Source: an uncultured Oscillospiraceae bacterium
Lineage (GTDB): Bacteria; Bacillota; Clostridia; Oscillospirales; Acutalibacteraceae
NCBI GenBank assembly: GCA_905211675.1
Contig: CAJMBP010000039.1
Span: 1 to 14,500 of the forward strand
Reading direction: 5' to 3'
Length of the DNA: 14,500 bases
Of the stretch, positions 5,800 to 13,468 are shown piece after piece (the stretch's first letter is position 1; every line of letters starts with the position of its first letter). A program made the position numbers and the translations under genes. The notes under the pieces are model-generated. The model saw only the letters and a list, made by a program, of their open reading frames with translations, ran no database searches and was not told the DNA's origin.

Positions 5800-6975
5800 T
5801 TACAGAGCCGCAATTTGTTTCTCAAGCTCATCAATCTTTTTGTTCTTTTCCTCAAAGCTTAAATCAGATGATATGGTTACATCGATTTCGCGTTCAAGGT
5901 CTGCAAGCGTCTGTTTCTTATTACGCTTGGCGATATCTTTATCGGTTTCGATTTTAACCTTAGAAGCGTTTCTGTTCTTTATAACATCCATAAGGACAGC
6001 CGCAACAACGATAACACCGGTCAGCGCATAAGTCACATAGGTTGAGTTGAGATTCAAATTGTATTTTGCAAGTACGAAATTAAGACCGCTTCGTATAATA
6101 ACCAACATAACATTACCGATTATTGAGCCTACCACAGACGCAGTACCGCCGGCAGAGCTTGTTCCTCCAATGTAAACACCGGCTATGGCGTCAAGTTCCA
6201 TTCCGTTACCGGTTGCAGCTGCAACGGTGGGGAAGGAGGCTGCCCAAAAGATTGCTGCAATACCTGCCGCAACACCGCTGAAGGTATAGGCAATAACCTT
6301 AAACTTTTCGGTGTTTATACCCGAAAGACGGGTTGCTTCCTCATTACTTCCGATTGAAAGAATGTAACGGCCGATTTTGCATTTATACATAAGATACATA
6401 CATATCGCCGCAAAAAGGATTATCCAAAGCAGACCGGTCGGAAATCCGTTGGCATTTGAAAATACTTTATTAAACCAAGTACCGCTTGGGAAGAATATGT
6501 TCGGAATGGCGGCTATGATGGCGCTGATACCTCTTGAGAACATCATAGTTCCGAGGGTTGCAATAAATGCGGGTAGCTTAAGCTTTGCAACTAACAGGCC
6601 GTTTATAAAGCCGAATAACGTTCCGACGGCAATCATAACGGGGATAGTGAGCCAAAGCGGCATACCAAGCATATAAAATTTACCTGCAATAACTGCGGAT
6701 GCGATACAAACCGTACCAATCGAAAGGTCGATTCCGCCGGTTGCAATTACAAAAGTAACACCGAGCGCTAACATGGCATACGGCGCTAAAGATTGGGCCA
6801 TGCTGACTATGTTGTTTTTGTTGATAAAGTTTGGATTTAACAATGCGAACACCAGAACAAGCACAACCAAAGCTGCGATAACAATAAGATTTTGCTTGCC
6901 CTTGTTGGCGATGAAATCAATAAACTTTGTTTTTGTTCTTCTGGTACTTCTTGCAAAACTGTTATTGTACTTCAT
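5800..6975 (-). CDS. Sugar ABC transporter permease (RbsC-like, BPD_transp_2)
   Basis: A 391-residue integral membrane protein of the RbsC/MglC class, which forms the translocation path as a homodimer. Hydrophobic segments begin at about residue 29 (LIVIAALVVLVLVFALL) and continue to about 330. Family motifs include LGVTFVIATGGIDLSIG, KLPAFIATLGTMMFSRG, IGSNEEATRLSGI, FSGVAAGIAAIFWAA and YIGGTSSAGGTASVVG. RbsC of E. coli is about 321 residues; this one carries an extra charged tail of roughly 55-60 residues (about 335-391, with LADLEREIDV and KNKKIDELEKQIAAL) that looks like cytosolic coiled coil. The ATG lies 1 bp after the ATPase stop, with AGAGGAAC as ribosome binding site inside the ATPase 3' end, which indicates translational coupling. 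It is the second gene of the operon. Confidence 0.95.
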   Translation of the reverse strand: MKYNNSFARSTRRTKTKFIDFIANKGKQNLIVIAALVVLVLVFALLNPNFINKNNIVSMAQSLAPYAMLALGVTFVIATGGIDLSIGTVCIASAVIAGKFYMLGMPLWLTIPVMIAVGTLFGFINGLLVAKLKLPAFIATLGTMMFSRGISAIIAAIPNIFFPSGTWFNKVFSNANGFPTGLLWIILFAAICMYLMYKCKIGRYILSIGSNEEATRLSGINTEKFKVIAYTFSGVAAGIAAIFWAASFPTVAAATGNGMELDAIAGVYIGGTSSAGGTASVVGSIIGNVMLVIIRSGLNFVLAKYNLNLNSTYVTYALTGVIVVAAVLMDVIKNRNASKVKIETDKDIAKRNKKQTLADLEREIDVTISSDLSFEEKNKKIDELEKQIAAL

Positions 6976-6976
6976 A

Positions 6977-8479
6977 TTACTGTTCCTCTCTCATAGTGGC
7001 ATATTTCATAATGGTTTCTTGGGTTGCGTCCTTAATGTCAAGCTCAGCTGTGATTCTTCCCTCGCACATAACTATGACTCTATCGCTTAATCGCTGTATT
7101 TCGGAAAGCTCCGAAGAAATCATAATGATCGATTTTCCTTGACGGGCAAGGTCTTCCATTAGGTTATACATTTCGCTTTTTGCACCGATGTCGATTCCTC
7201 TTGTCGGTTCGTCAAAGATAAAAATGTCGGAGTTCTTCAAAAGCCAGCGTGCAACGATAACCTTCTGTTGATTACCACCTGATAGATTTTTGGCGATTTG
7301 CCTTATTGAAGGTGTTTTTGTTTTGAGTTTAAAGTTTTCTTTTTTGGCATCTTCTTCGATGGCGCTTTCGTCAATCCAACCTAATTTGATATAGTTATCT
7401 AAGCAACTCAAAACGGAATTTTCGGCAATTGATTTATCGAGCAGTAAGCCGTATCTCTTGCGGTCCTCCGATAGATAACAAATACCGTTATCTACCGCAG
7501 CCTTAGGTGTTTTTATATCAACCTTTTTACCGTTTACATATATTTCGCCGCTGTCAATCGGGTCGGCGCCGTAGATTGCTCTTGCAACCTCGGTTCTTCC
7601 TGCGCCCATAAGTCCTGAAAAACCGAGAATTTCGCCCTTGCGAAGATTAAAATTAACATTTTTAATTTCTTTTCCGCGGTTTAGATTTTTAACCTCTAAA
7701 ATAACCTCGGCATCATCCGATACGGCGCTTTGCTCTTTTTTATCACCGTATATAACGCGACCTACCATCATCTTAACAATTTCGTCCTTGGTAGTGTCTT
7801 TGGTGATAAGCGTTCCGACATATTCACCGTCTCTCATAACGGTTACACGGTCGGAAATACGGTTGATTTCATCCATTCTGTGGGAAATATAAATCATGCC
7901 GATGCCGTTACTCTTAAGATCGTTCATTATTTTAAAGAGTTCCTCAACCTCAGGCTGGGTGAGTGCGGCAGTCGGTTCATCCAAAACAAGGATTTTGGCA
8001 TTTCGCGAAACAGCTTTTGCAATTTCAACCATCTGCTGTTTTCCGACAGTAAGCGAACCGAGGGTGGCCGACGGGTCAATATTTACGCGGATTTTTCTAA
8101 AAAGCTCAGCTGCATCCCGTTCCATTTTTTTGTCATCTATATACATACCGTTTATCATGGGCTCACGGCCGATATAAATGTTTTGCGCTACCGTCAGGTG
8201 GTTCATCATATTAAGCTCTTGGTGAATCATACTGATTCCGGCATCCTGCGATTCCTTGATGGTTGAGAAGTTTACCGGCTTACCGAATAAAACTACATCA
8301 CCCTCGTTGCGCTCATAGATACCGCAAAGAACCTTCATCAGGGTTGACTTTCCTGCACCGTTTTCGCCCATCAGTGCATGAACCTCTCCGGCACGCAAAT
8401 CAAAATGAACACCCTTTAAAGCATAAACACCGTGAAATCGTTTATGTATGTTATTCATTTCAAGGATTGTATTTTGCAT
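6977..8479 (-). CDS. Sugar ABC transporter ATP-binding protein (RbsA/MglA-like, two ABC domains)
   Basis: A 500-residue cytoplasmic ATPase with two fused nucleotide-binding domains, the usual length for RbsA. The first domain has Walker A GENGAGKST (38-46), signature LTVGKQQ (143-149) and Walker B ILVLDEP (163-169). The second domain has the degenerate Walker A GLMGAGRTE (289-297) typical of this family, signature LSGGNQQ (399-405) and Walker B IFIFDEP (419-425). The degenerate second site is normal here and not a defect. The start at 8479 was chosen because AAGGAGG lies 10 bp upstream and the protein then begins MQNTILEMNNIHKRF as in homologues. An upstream in-frame ATG at 8581 would add 34 unrelated residues and run through the promoter. 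It is the first gene of the importer operon, divergent from the AraC-type regulator. Confidence 0.96.
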   Translation of the reverse strand: MQNTILEMNNIHKRFHGVYALKGVHFDLRAGEVHALMGENGAGKSTLMKVLCGIYERNEGDVVLFGKPVNFSTIKESQDAGISMIHQELNMMNHLTVAQNIYIGREPMINGMYIDDKKMERDAAELFRKIRVNIDPSATLGSLTVGKQQMVEIAKAVSRNAKILVLDEPTAALTQPEVEELFKIMNDLKSNGIGMIYISHRMDEINRISDRVTVMRDGEYVGTLITKDTTKDEIVKMMVGRVIYGDKKEQSAVSDDAEVILEVKNLNRGKEIKNVNFNLRKGEILGFSGLMGAGRTEVARAIYGADPIDSGEIYVNGKKVDIKTPKAAVDNGICYLSEDRKRYGLLLDKSIAENSVLSCLDNYIKLGWIDESAIEEDAKKENFKLKTKTPSIRQIAKNLSGGNQQKVIVARWLLKNSDIFIFDEPTRGIDIGAKSEMYNLMEDLARQGKSIIMISSELSEIQRLSDRVIVMCEGRITAELDIKDATQETIMKYATMREEQ

Positions 8480-8489
8480 TGCGTAGTAA

Positions 8490-8496
8490 CCTCCTT
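8490..8496 (-). promoter_or_regulatory. Ribosome binding site fixing the ATPase start at 8479
   Basis: AAGGAGG on the minus strand is a near-perfect Shine-Dalgarno sequence 10 nt before ATG 8477-8479. No comparable site precedes the in-frame ATG at 8581. Confidence 0.85.
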
Positions 8497-8515
8497 TATT
8501 GCTTTGTATAGTTAA

Positions 8516-8544
8516 ATTGTAATACGGCTTTTTAAATTTTGCAA
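8516..8544 (-). promoter_or_regulatory. Probable sigma-A promoter of the sugar ABC operon
   Basis: On the minus strand, -35 TTGCAA (8539-8544) and -10 TACAAT (8516-8521) are 17 bp apart. The start point would be near 8509, about 30 nt before the ATPase ATG. The -35 box matches only 4 of 6 positions, which fits a promoter that needs the neighbouring AraC-type activator. Confidence 0.6.
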
Positions 8545-8590
8545 TATCATAAACAATAATAAAATTCGCAAAAATCGACACAAAAAATGT

Positions 8591-8641
8591 TGAATAATAT
8601 TCATTTATATGTTAATATATATGAAAAACGATAATTTTCAT
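8591..8641. promoter_or_regulatory. Two palindromes upstream of the ABC operon (candidate operators)
   Basis: TGAATA-A-TATTCA (8591-8603) is a perfect palindrome with one central base. ATGAAAA (8621-8627) and TTTTCAT (8635-8641) form a second inverted repeat with a 7-bp spacer. Both lie upstream of the predicted -35 box of the ABC operon, where an activator would bind. The DNA is very AT-rich, so some such symmetry is expected by chance. Confidence 0.4.
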
Positions 8642-8696
8642 GATTTTTCTTAATTAAAAATATTGAAATTTCACTATTGATAATAAAAATAAGTGA

Positions 8697-8727
8697 TTTT
8701 GTTAAGAACAAAAATCAACACTATATC
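8697..8727 (+). promoter_or_regulatory. Possible araC-type regulator promoter with an overlapping palindrome
   Basis: TTGTTA (8699-8704) and TATATC (8722-8727) are 17 bp apart, upstream of the regulator gene. Each box matches 4 of 6 consensus positions. The perfect inverted repeat TTTTGTT-AAG-AACAAAA (8697-8713) covers the -35 box, which would suit autoregulation. This is a tentative call. Confidence 0.35.
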
Positions 8728-8760
8728 AGAGTGTATTTGAAGCTGTGATTTGGAGGATTT

Positions 8761-9642
8761 ATGCGAGAACATTTAGACAATTTATACACGGAAAAAAGAA
8801 AGGTAACCTATAACGCATTAGACGCCATTAAGCTTGATACTAAGTGTTTATATGCAGGTAAGCTTGAACGAATTAAAAAATGGAACGAGAAATCGCACGA
8901 GCATCCATTTTGTGAAATCTTATTTGTTTTTGAGGGCAGTGGAAAAACAGTTATAGATGGCAAGGTTTATCCGATTAAGAAGGGCGATATCATTATTTAT
9001 AATCCTAACACAAAGCATGAGGAATCAACCTCGGCAGAGGTTGGACTTGAAATGGGATTTTTCGGAATAACTAATTTTAAGATAAGTGATTTTCCTTATA
9101 ATTATTTGATATCCCCCGAAGCAGTGCCTGTCATACACGCCGGAAAAGACGAATATAAGCTTGCGTTTTATTTTAGGCAGTTGATTGAGGAAACTCAATG
9201 GGATGAAAAATATAATGATTTAATTGTTAAATATCTGGCAAGGCTTGTACTTATAGATATTTTAAGACTGGCAAATATTTCGGAAGCAAAATTTGTTACC
9301 AATGCGATTTTTAACGATATACATAAATATATAAATAAAAATTTTGCGTCAATCAGTTCTCTTGATGAAATTTGTGAAGAGCTTCGCGTTACGAAATATT
9401 ATATATCCCATGTTTTTAAAAAATATATGGGTATGCCCCCTATGCAATATATAACCGCCAAAAAAATAGATTATGCCAAAAAGCTTTTGCAGGAAACCGA
9501 TCTATCTGCAACCGAAATCGGTGAAAAATGCGGATATCCCGATCATGCCATGTTTTTTAAGGCATTTAAGCGTACGGAGGGAATAACACCTATTGAGTTC
9601 AGAAAGGAAACCTCAAGCCCCGGGCTTAGAATGGTGAAATAA
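8761..9642 (+). CDS. AraC-family transcriptional regulator with N-terminal cupin sensor
   Basis: A 293-residue regulator. Residues about 40-120 form a cupin-like sugar-sensing domain, with SHEHPFCEILFVFEGSGK (45-62) and YPIKKGDIIIYNPNTKHE (70-87). The C-terminal hundred residues form the AraC/XylS DNA-binding domain with two helix-turn-helix units. The first is about 199-222 (SSLDEICEELRVTKYYISHVFKKYMG); the second is about 248-270 and is followed by the family signature region ending RTEGITPIEFRK. It is divergent from a sugar ABC operon with a 281-bp shared regulatory region, so it most likely activates that operon in response to the imported sugar and may control itself. GGAGG about 5 nt before the ATG fixes the start. 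A strong terminator follows. The ligand is not known. Confidence 0.93.
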   Translation: MREHLDNLYTEKRKVTYNALDAIKLDTKCLYAGKLERIKKWNEKSHEHPFCEILFVFEGSGKTVIDGKVYPIKKGDIIIYNPNTKHEESTSAEVGLEMGFFGITNFKISDFPYNYLISPEAVPVIHAGKDEYKLAFYFRQLIEETQWDEKYNDLIVKYLARLVLIDILRLANISEAKFVTNAIFNDIHKYINKNFASISSLDEICEELRVTKYYISHVFKKYMGMPPMQYITAKKIDYAKKLLQETDLSATEIGEKCGYPDHAMFFKAFKRTEGITPIEFRKETSSPGLRMVK

Positions 9643-9670
9643 TACTCATAAAACGGTTTGTTGATATACA

Positions 9671-9712
9671 AAAGAAGATGCTTTTCAGATTGAACCGAAA
9701 AGCATCTTCTTT
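9671..9712. terminator. Terminator between convergent araC-type and ygjV-like genes
   Basis: A perfect 16-bp stem (9671-9686 with 9697-9712, core AAGATGCTTTTC) has a 10-nt loop and is followed on the plus strand by a T-rich tail (GCTTTATTTGTT). It ends the AraC-type regulator transcript. It begins 3 bp beyond the stop codon of the convergent membrane-protein gene and probably also serves that strand, though the T run there is poorer. Confidence 0.85.
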
Positions 9713-9715
9713 GCT

Positions 9716-10231
9716 TTATTTGTTATTTTTTTCTCTGATAAGGTAAATTGCCGATGAAATCATATTGAAAGATTCACATATAATGCCACCGACCGAGAGA
9801 TTAAAGCAATTGTAAACTATCCAAGAGGGTGACATAAATCCGATTTGGAAATACCTGATATGCTTTGTGTTTCCTTTCCACATAAATACGCTCATTGCGA
9901 TAAGTGCCGAAAAAGGAAGAAGAGTCAGCAGGATTTGCCTCGGCGTGCTATCCAAATAAATCGAGAAACCGATGCAAAAAATATATACTGCTTCAACCGT
10001 AAGCAGTTTCCAGAATTTTTTTGTATTTTTTGAGTACAGAAGACCTCTGATAAGATTTGCCAAATTAAAGAAGGCTCCGCCGTATGCTCCGATCAGCAAA
10101 AAATTCAAAAAGAAGAAAAAGCTTCCGAATCCCTGCATAAGAAAAAAATTTTTGTTTTGCTTACATTGAAAGGAAAGTACTATAATCACAAGACCGAGCA
10201 TACCCAGAACTTGAGGAATAACAGGATTCAT
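9716..10231 (-). CDS. YgjV-family inner-membrane protein
   Basis: A 171-residue, very hydrophobic protein with about five or six predicted membrane segments. It starts with PQVLGMLGLVIIVLSFQCK (5-23) and ends with GGIICESFNMISSAIYLIR (148-166). The pattern resembles E. coli YgjV (Imp-YgjV family, PF10688, about 183 residues): a first helix ending in a short charged loop (CKQNKNFF), a middle loop with RGLLYSKNTKKFW, and the closing GG...E...N...I helix. The biochemical function of this family is not established. It lies 25 bp downstream of fucU on the same strand with only a weak ribosome binding site (GTGAG), so it is probably co-transcribed and partly coupled. The location suggests, but does not show, a link to sugar handling. 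Confidence 0.8.
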   Translation of the reverse strand: MNPVIPQVLGMLGLVIIVLSFQCKQNKNFFLMQGFGSFFFFLNFLLIGAYGGAFFNLANLIRGLLYSKNTKKFWKLLTVEAVYIFCIGFSIYLDSTPRQILLTLLPFSALIAMSVFMWKGNTKHIRYFQIGFMSPSWIVYNCFNLSVGGIICESFNMISSAIYLIREKNNK

Positions 10232-10256
10232 AATCGTTTCAACTCACAATATTTAA

Positions 10257-10697
10257 TTAAACAACGCCCTTTTGCAAAATTATATTTGCATAAACGGCAC
10301 TTTCTCCCGTAGCTATGATGCAGTAACATTCCTTTGCTTCATCATAGAATTTAAAGCGGTCAATATTAGTTATGGCGTCATTTCCACGGGCGTCATGCTT
10401 TGCTATTATGTTTGAATATTCGTTCCAAATCGGTGTTTCTATTTTACCTTCATCGCACTTCATAAGCTGCATTAAAACTGCGGGCTTTTCGGTGTAGGTA
10501 TCAAGAGGAAATACTTCCAGTATGGCATCAAGTATTTCGGGAACACCGTGGCCGTCCATTCGGATAACTATTGAGTTTTTACCCATCGATTCGCTGGGGA
10601 AATTGCCGTCGGCAATACAAAGCCTGTCGCTGTGACCCATTTCGCATAAAACCTTAAGAAGCTCGGGAGATAATATTTTAGGGATACCTTTTAACAT
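10257..10697 (-). CDS. fucU: L-fucose mutarotase family protein (RbsD/FucU)
   Basis: A 146-residue cytosolic sugar mutarotase of the RbsD/FucU fold, which interconverts alpha and beta anomers of a sugar such as L-fucose or ribose. It resembles E. coli FucU (140 residues) along its length: the start MLK, ISPELLKVL-type (here LSPELLKVLCEMGHSD, 9-24) with H22 as expected catalytic His, AD.NFPSESMG (29-39), IDRFKFYDEAK (112-122), and GESAVYANIILQKGV (131-145). The match to FucU is clearer than to RbsD. The start at 10697 was chosen because GAGGTGG sits 5 nt upstream and the protein then begins like FucU; a GTG three codons earlier overlaps that site. It is the first gene of a two-gene operon with a ygjV-like gene, downstream of a sugar ABC importer and its regulator. 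That suggests it handles the imported sugar. Confidence 0.92.
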   Translation of the reverse strand: MLKGIPKILSPELLKVLCEMGHSDRLCIADGNFPSESMGKNSIVIRMDGHGVPEILDAILEVFPLDTYTEKPAVLMQLMKCDEGKIETPIWNEYSNIIAKHDARGNDAITNIDRFKFYDEAKECYCIIATGESAVYANIILQKGVV

Positions 10698-10702
10698 AAA
10701 AA

Positions 10703-10709
10703 CCACCTC
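10703..10709 (-). promoter_or_regulatory. Ribosome binding site fixing the fucU start
   Basis: GAGGTGG on the minus strand lies 5 nt before ATG 10695-10697. It covers the alternative GTG at 10704-10706, which rules against that longer start. Confidence 0.75.
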
Positions 10710-10724
10710 GTATATTTTTTTGTA

Positions 10725-10754
10725 ATTTTAACATACTTACCGCTCTTTTGTCAA
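10725..10754 (-). promoter_or_regulatory. Promoter of the fucU operon
   Basis: On the minus strand a perfect -35 TTGACA (10749-10754) is followed after 18 bp by TAAAAT (10725-10730), which has an extended TG one base upstream. Transcription would start near 10718, leaving about 20 nt of leader. This separates fucU from the upstream P-type ATPase gene. Confidence 0.75.
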
Positions 10755-10776
10755 AACAAATTTATTTTAAGCAATA

Positions 10777-10826
10777 AAAACACATCAACTGCGTAGCTTT
10801 AATCTGCTAAACGGTTGATGTGTTTT
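10777..10826 (-). terminator. Terminator after the P-type ATPase gene
   Basis: AAAACACATCAAC (10777-10789) pairs with its exact complement at 10814-10826 (13 bp). The 24-nt loop contains a small inner stem TAGC/GCTA. On the minus strand T residues follow the hairpin (TTTTTATTGC). It lies 30 bp beyond the ATPase stop. Confidence 0.75.
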
Positions 10827-10855
10827 GAAAAAACGCATTTATAAAGGCTTGCGGT

Positions 10856-13429
10856 TTATCGAACTTCAATTTGTTTCATTATAAGCTTTTTTATTTCGGA
10901 ATAGGGAAGTATTGCAAGGGCGAGCAAAATGCTGTAAATAAACTGTTTTGTTGTAAGAATTGAAAGTCCGAAAATATAACCTGCAGGGGTAAGCACCAGG
11001 AATACGCATATAAACAGCGTAATTACGGTCGAAAAGTTCATAAATTTATTTGATTTAAAATCGGTTTTAAACAGCGATTGGCGCGATTTAAAGTTAAATG
11101 AATGGAAGATTTGAACCGTCGAAAGCGTGGCGAATGCCGCCGTGCAACCCCCGATATTAAATGAAAACAGCGTAAATACCGCAATTACAACGGTATCGCA
11201 AATTATATTTATTATCGAGCTGCGATCGAAAAGATGACCCGAAAGGGTAAGGGGCTTCCGCCGCATAACATCAAGCTCTGATTTTTCGACCGTAAGCGAA
11301 ATTACAGACGCACAGTCGGTAAGAAGATTTATCCAAAGCAGCTGTACTGCGGCAAGGGGAGGCATACCGAAAATAATCATACCCGATACAAATGCCAAAA
11401 TTTCACCAAAATTGCAGGAAAGCAAATAGGTTACCGCCTTTTTAACATTGTCAAAAAGTCCGCGGCTTTCACGGATTGCATTTACTGCCGACATAAATTT
11501 TTTGTTTTCAATTATTACATCGGCGTTGCCCTTTGCGACATCGGTTCCTAAACTGCCTACGGCACAGCCGATATCTGCCTGCAACAGCGCGTCGGCGTCC
11601 TCGTAACCGTCGCCCGTAACCGCAACAACCATACCTTTTTTCTGCCAGGCATTTATTATTCGTAGCTTATCTTCGGGTGAAATACGCGCGTAAACCGAGT
11701 ATTTTTCGATGCAGTCTGAAAATTCTTCATCAGACATACTGTTAAGCACGGCACCCGTAACTGCCTGAGAGTCATCGGTTAAAATGCCTATTCGTCGGGC
11801 AATGGTTTTAGCTGTGATAATGTTGTCGCCTGTTATCATTACGGTGCGAATACCGGCAATTTTGCAAATATTTATGGCTTCAACCGTGTCAGACTGCGGC
11901 GGATCGAAAATACCCAACAAGCCCACAAAGGTAAGCTCTTGCTCGATTTCATCGGGGTTGGGGCTTGACGGAATTTCGTTAAGCTTTTTTATCGCAATGC
12001 AAAGAACGCGGTATGAATCGGCGGCTAATTTGTTACAGGCGTCAAGCACGGCGTCTTTATTGTTCAAAATGCACTTTTCAAGCAAAATTTCGGGAGCACC
12101 CTTGACAATGGCAACCGGATTGCCGCCTATCATATTTATGCTGGTCATGGTTTTTCTTGCACTGTCAAAGGGTATAGCCGAAAGACGGGGAAAAATATTT
12201 CCTATATCGGCTTTGGTCATTGAAAGGTATTTTTTGCAGGCGTCTTCAATGGCAGATTCGGTTGAATCATTTTCAAGCATTGAACAGGAAACCGCAAGCT
12301 GTAAAACACTTGCCGCCTTTTCGGGCAGAATGCCGTCATCTAATTCGGTTAAACCGTCACCGTCATATATGCGGCTTAACACCATGTTGTTTTTGGTAAT
12401 GATGCCGGTTTTGTCAACACAAAAAACCTCGGTTTTTCCCATAAGCTCGAGAGCTTTGGTGTTTTTAATAACCACATTATCGGTTATCATTCGTTGAATA
12501 CCGAGTGCTATTACTATTGTAGAAACGGCAGGCAGGCTCTCGGGAATAGCGCATATTCCCAAGGCAACCGCGTTCATAAGCGCATTTACGGTTATAGACG
12601 CAAACGGCGCATTCGAGTTGAAATTTTGAATTAAGCCTATAAAAAATGTGACAACGCACACCGCAAAAATTGCAATATTTAAAACCTTGTTGCATTTATT
12701 AAGCGTCTCGTTTATAGGCAGGGTTTCGGAATTTGTTTGACGGCTTATATCGGCTGCTTTGCCTACTTCGGTTCTGATGCCGGTTTCGACAACAACAGCG
12801 TGCGCACCGCCGTGAACTACACTGCAACCCGAAAAAACCATATTTTTACGGTCTTTTACAGAGGATATGTCATCGGTAATGATATCGTCATTTTTCTCTA
12901 CGGGAATAATATCGCCCGAAAGAACCGATTCATTACAGCGAAGGGCGTCTGACTTTACAAGACGCGCGTCTGCCGTAATATAGTCACCCTCATGCAAAAC
13001 AATAATATCCCCCGGTACCAATTCGTCAGACGGTATGCTTTTTTGGGTACCGTCGCGAATTACCGTAACTTTAGGCGTAGAGGCATTTTGAATGCTGTTA
13101 AGCGCTTCATCGCATTTGTGCAAATGAAAGGCACTTATCAGGGCGTTAATAATTACAATGACGATTATCAGTATTGAAAAGTAAAAATCACTCGGGTTGT
13201 ATATTAAATTTACCACCATCGAAATCAGCGAAACCGCAAATAAAAAATATACAAGCTTGTTGTTAAGCTGACCGAGGAAGGTCGAAAAAAAGCTTTTACC
13301 TTTTAAGGCTGTGGTATTTTTGCCGTATATTTCAAGGCGGTCGGCTGCCTCGGTGCTTGTAAGGCCTTGATCGGCGTCGGTTTTAAGTTGCTTTAAAACG
13401 CTTGCCGTATCAGAACTGTGCCAAATCAT
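10856..13429 (-). CDS. P-type (Ca2+/P2-like) cation ATPase with altered catalytic motifs
   Basis: An intact 857-residue protein with the architecture of bacterial Ca2+-type P-ATPases: N-terminal cation-ATPase domain (1-60), actuator domain (about 105-240), P and N domains (about 330-650) and about ten membrane helices. The phosphorylated Asp is D339. Ion-site helices look functional: PESLP (296-300, usually PEGLP), NFGE in M5 (673-676), NLLTD in M6 (701-705). Nucleotide and hinge motifs are kept: FDSARK, KGAPE (443-447), TGDN (533-536), ARISPEDK. Three catalytic motifs differ from the usual: SGDI (171-174) for TGES, DKTGI (339-343) for DKTGT, TGDGYEDAD (605-613) for TGDGVNDAP. It may be a slow, regulatory or otherwise modified pump; the cation cannot be proven. 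It lies 39 bp downstream of glyA on the same strand with GGAGTGA before the ATG, so it may be co-transcribed. Confidence 0.92.
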   Translation of the reverse strand: MIWHSSDTASVLKQLKTDADQGLTSTEAADRLEIYGKNTTALKGKSFFSTFLGQLNNKLVYFLFAVSLISMVVNLIYNPSDFYFSILIIVIVIINALISAFHLHKCDEALNSIQNASTPKVTVIRDGTQKSIPSDELVPGDIIVLHEGDYITADARLVKSDALRCNESVLSGDIIPVEKNDDIITDDISSVKDRKNMVFSGCSVVHGGAHAVVVETGIRTEVGKAADISRQTNSETLPINETLNKCNKVLNIAIFAVCVVTFFIGLIQNFNSNAPFASITVNALMNAVALGICAIPESLPAVSTIVIALGIQRMITDNVVIKNTKALELMGKTEVFCVDKTGIITKNNMVLSRIYDGDGLTELDDGILPEKAASVLQLAVSCSMLENDSTESAIEDACKKYLSMTKADIGNIFPRLSAIPFDSARKTMTSINMIGGNPVAIVKGAPEILLEKCILNNKDAVLDACNKLAADSYRVLCIAIKKLNEIPSSPNPDEIEQELTFVGLLGIFDPPQSDTVEAINICKIAGIRTVMITGDNIITAKTIARRIGILTDDSQAVTGAVLNSMSDEEFSDCIEKYSVYARISPEDKLRIINAWQKKGMVVAVTGDGYEDADALLQADIGCAVGSLGTDVAKGNADVIIENKKFMSAVNAIRESRGLFDNVKKAVTYLLSCNFGEILAFVSGMIIFGMPPLAAVQLLWINLLTDCASVISLTVEKSELDVMRRKPLTLSGHLFDRSSIINIICDTVVIAVFTLFSFNIGGCTAAFATLSTVQIFHSFNFKSRQSLFKTDFKSNKFMNFSTVITLFICVFLVLTPAGYIFGLSILTTKQFIYSILLALAILPYSEIKKLIMKQIEVR

Positions 13430-13468
13430 TTTATCACTCCGTTTGTGAATATTAAAAGGGGCATTTTA

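Noticed and set aside
8480..8581. A 34-residue N-terminal extension of the ATPase from the in-frame ATG at 8581
   Set aside because: It lacks family similarity, would run through the predicted promoter, and the AAGGAGG at 8490-8496 clearly serves the ATG at 8479.
8621..8641. A catabolite-responsive element (cre) in the divergent region
   Set aside because: There is a TGAAA...TTTCA symmetry with a CG inside, but the total length and the CG position do not fit the 14-bp cre consensus.
11784..12497. Plus-strand open frame of 237 codons inside the P-type ATPase gene
   Set aside because: It is the antisense shadow of well-recognised ATPase motifs; its composition does not look like a real protein and no ribosome binding site was evident.
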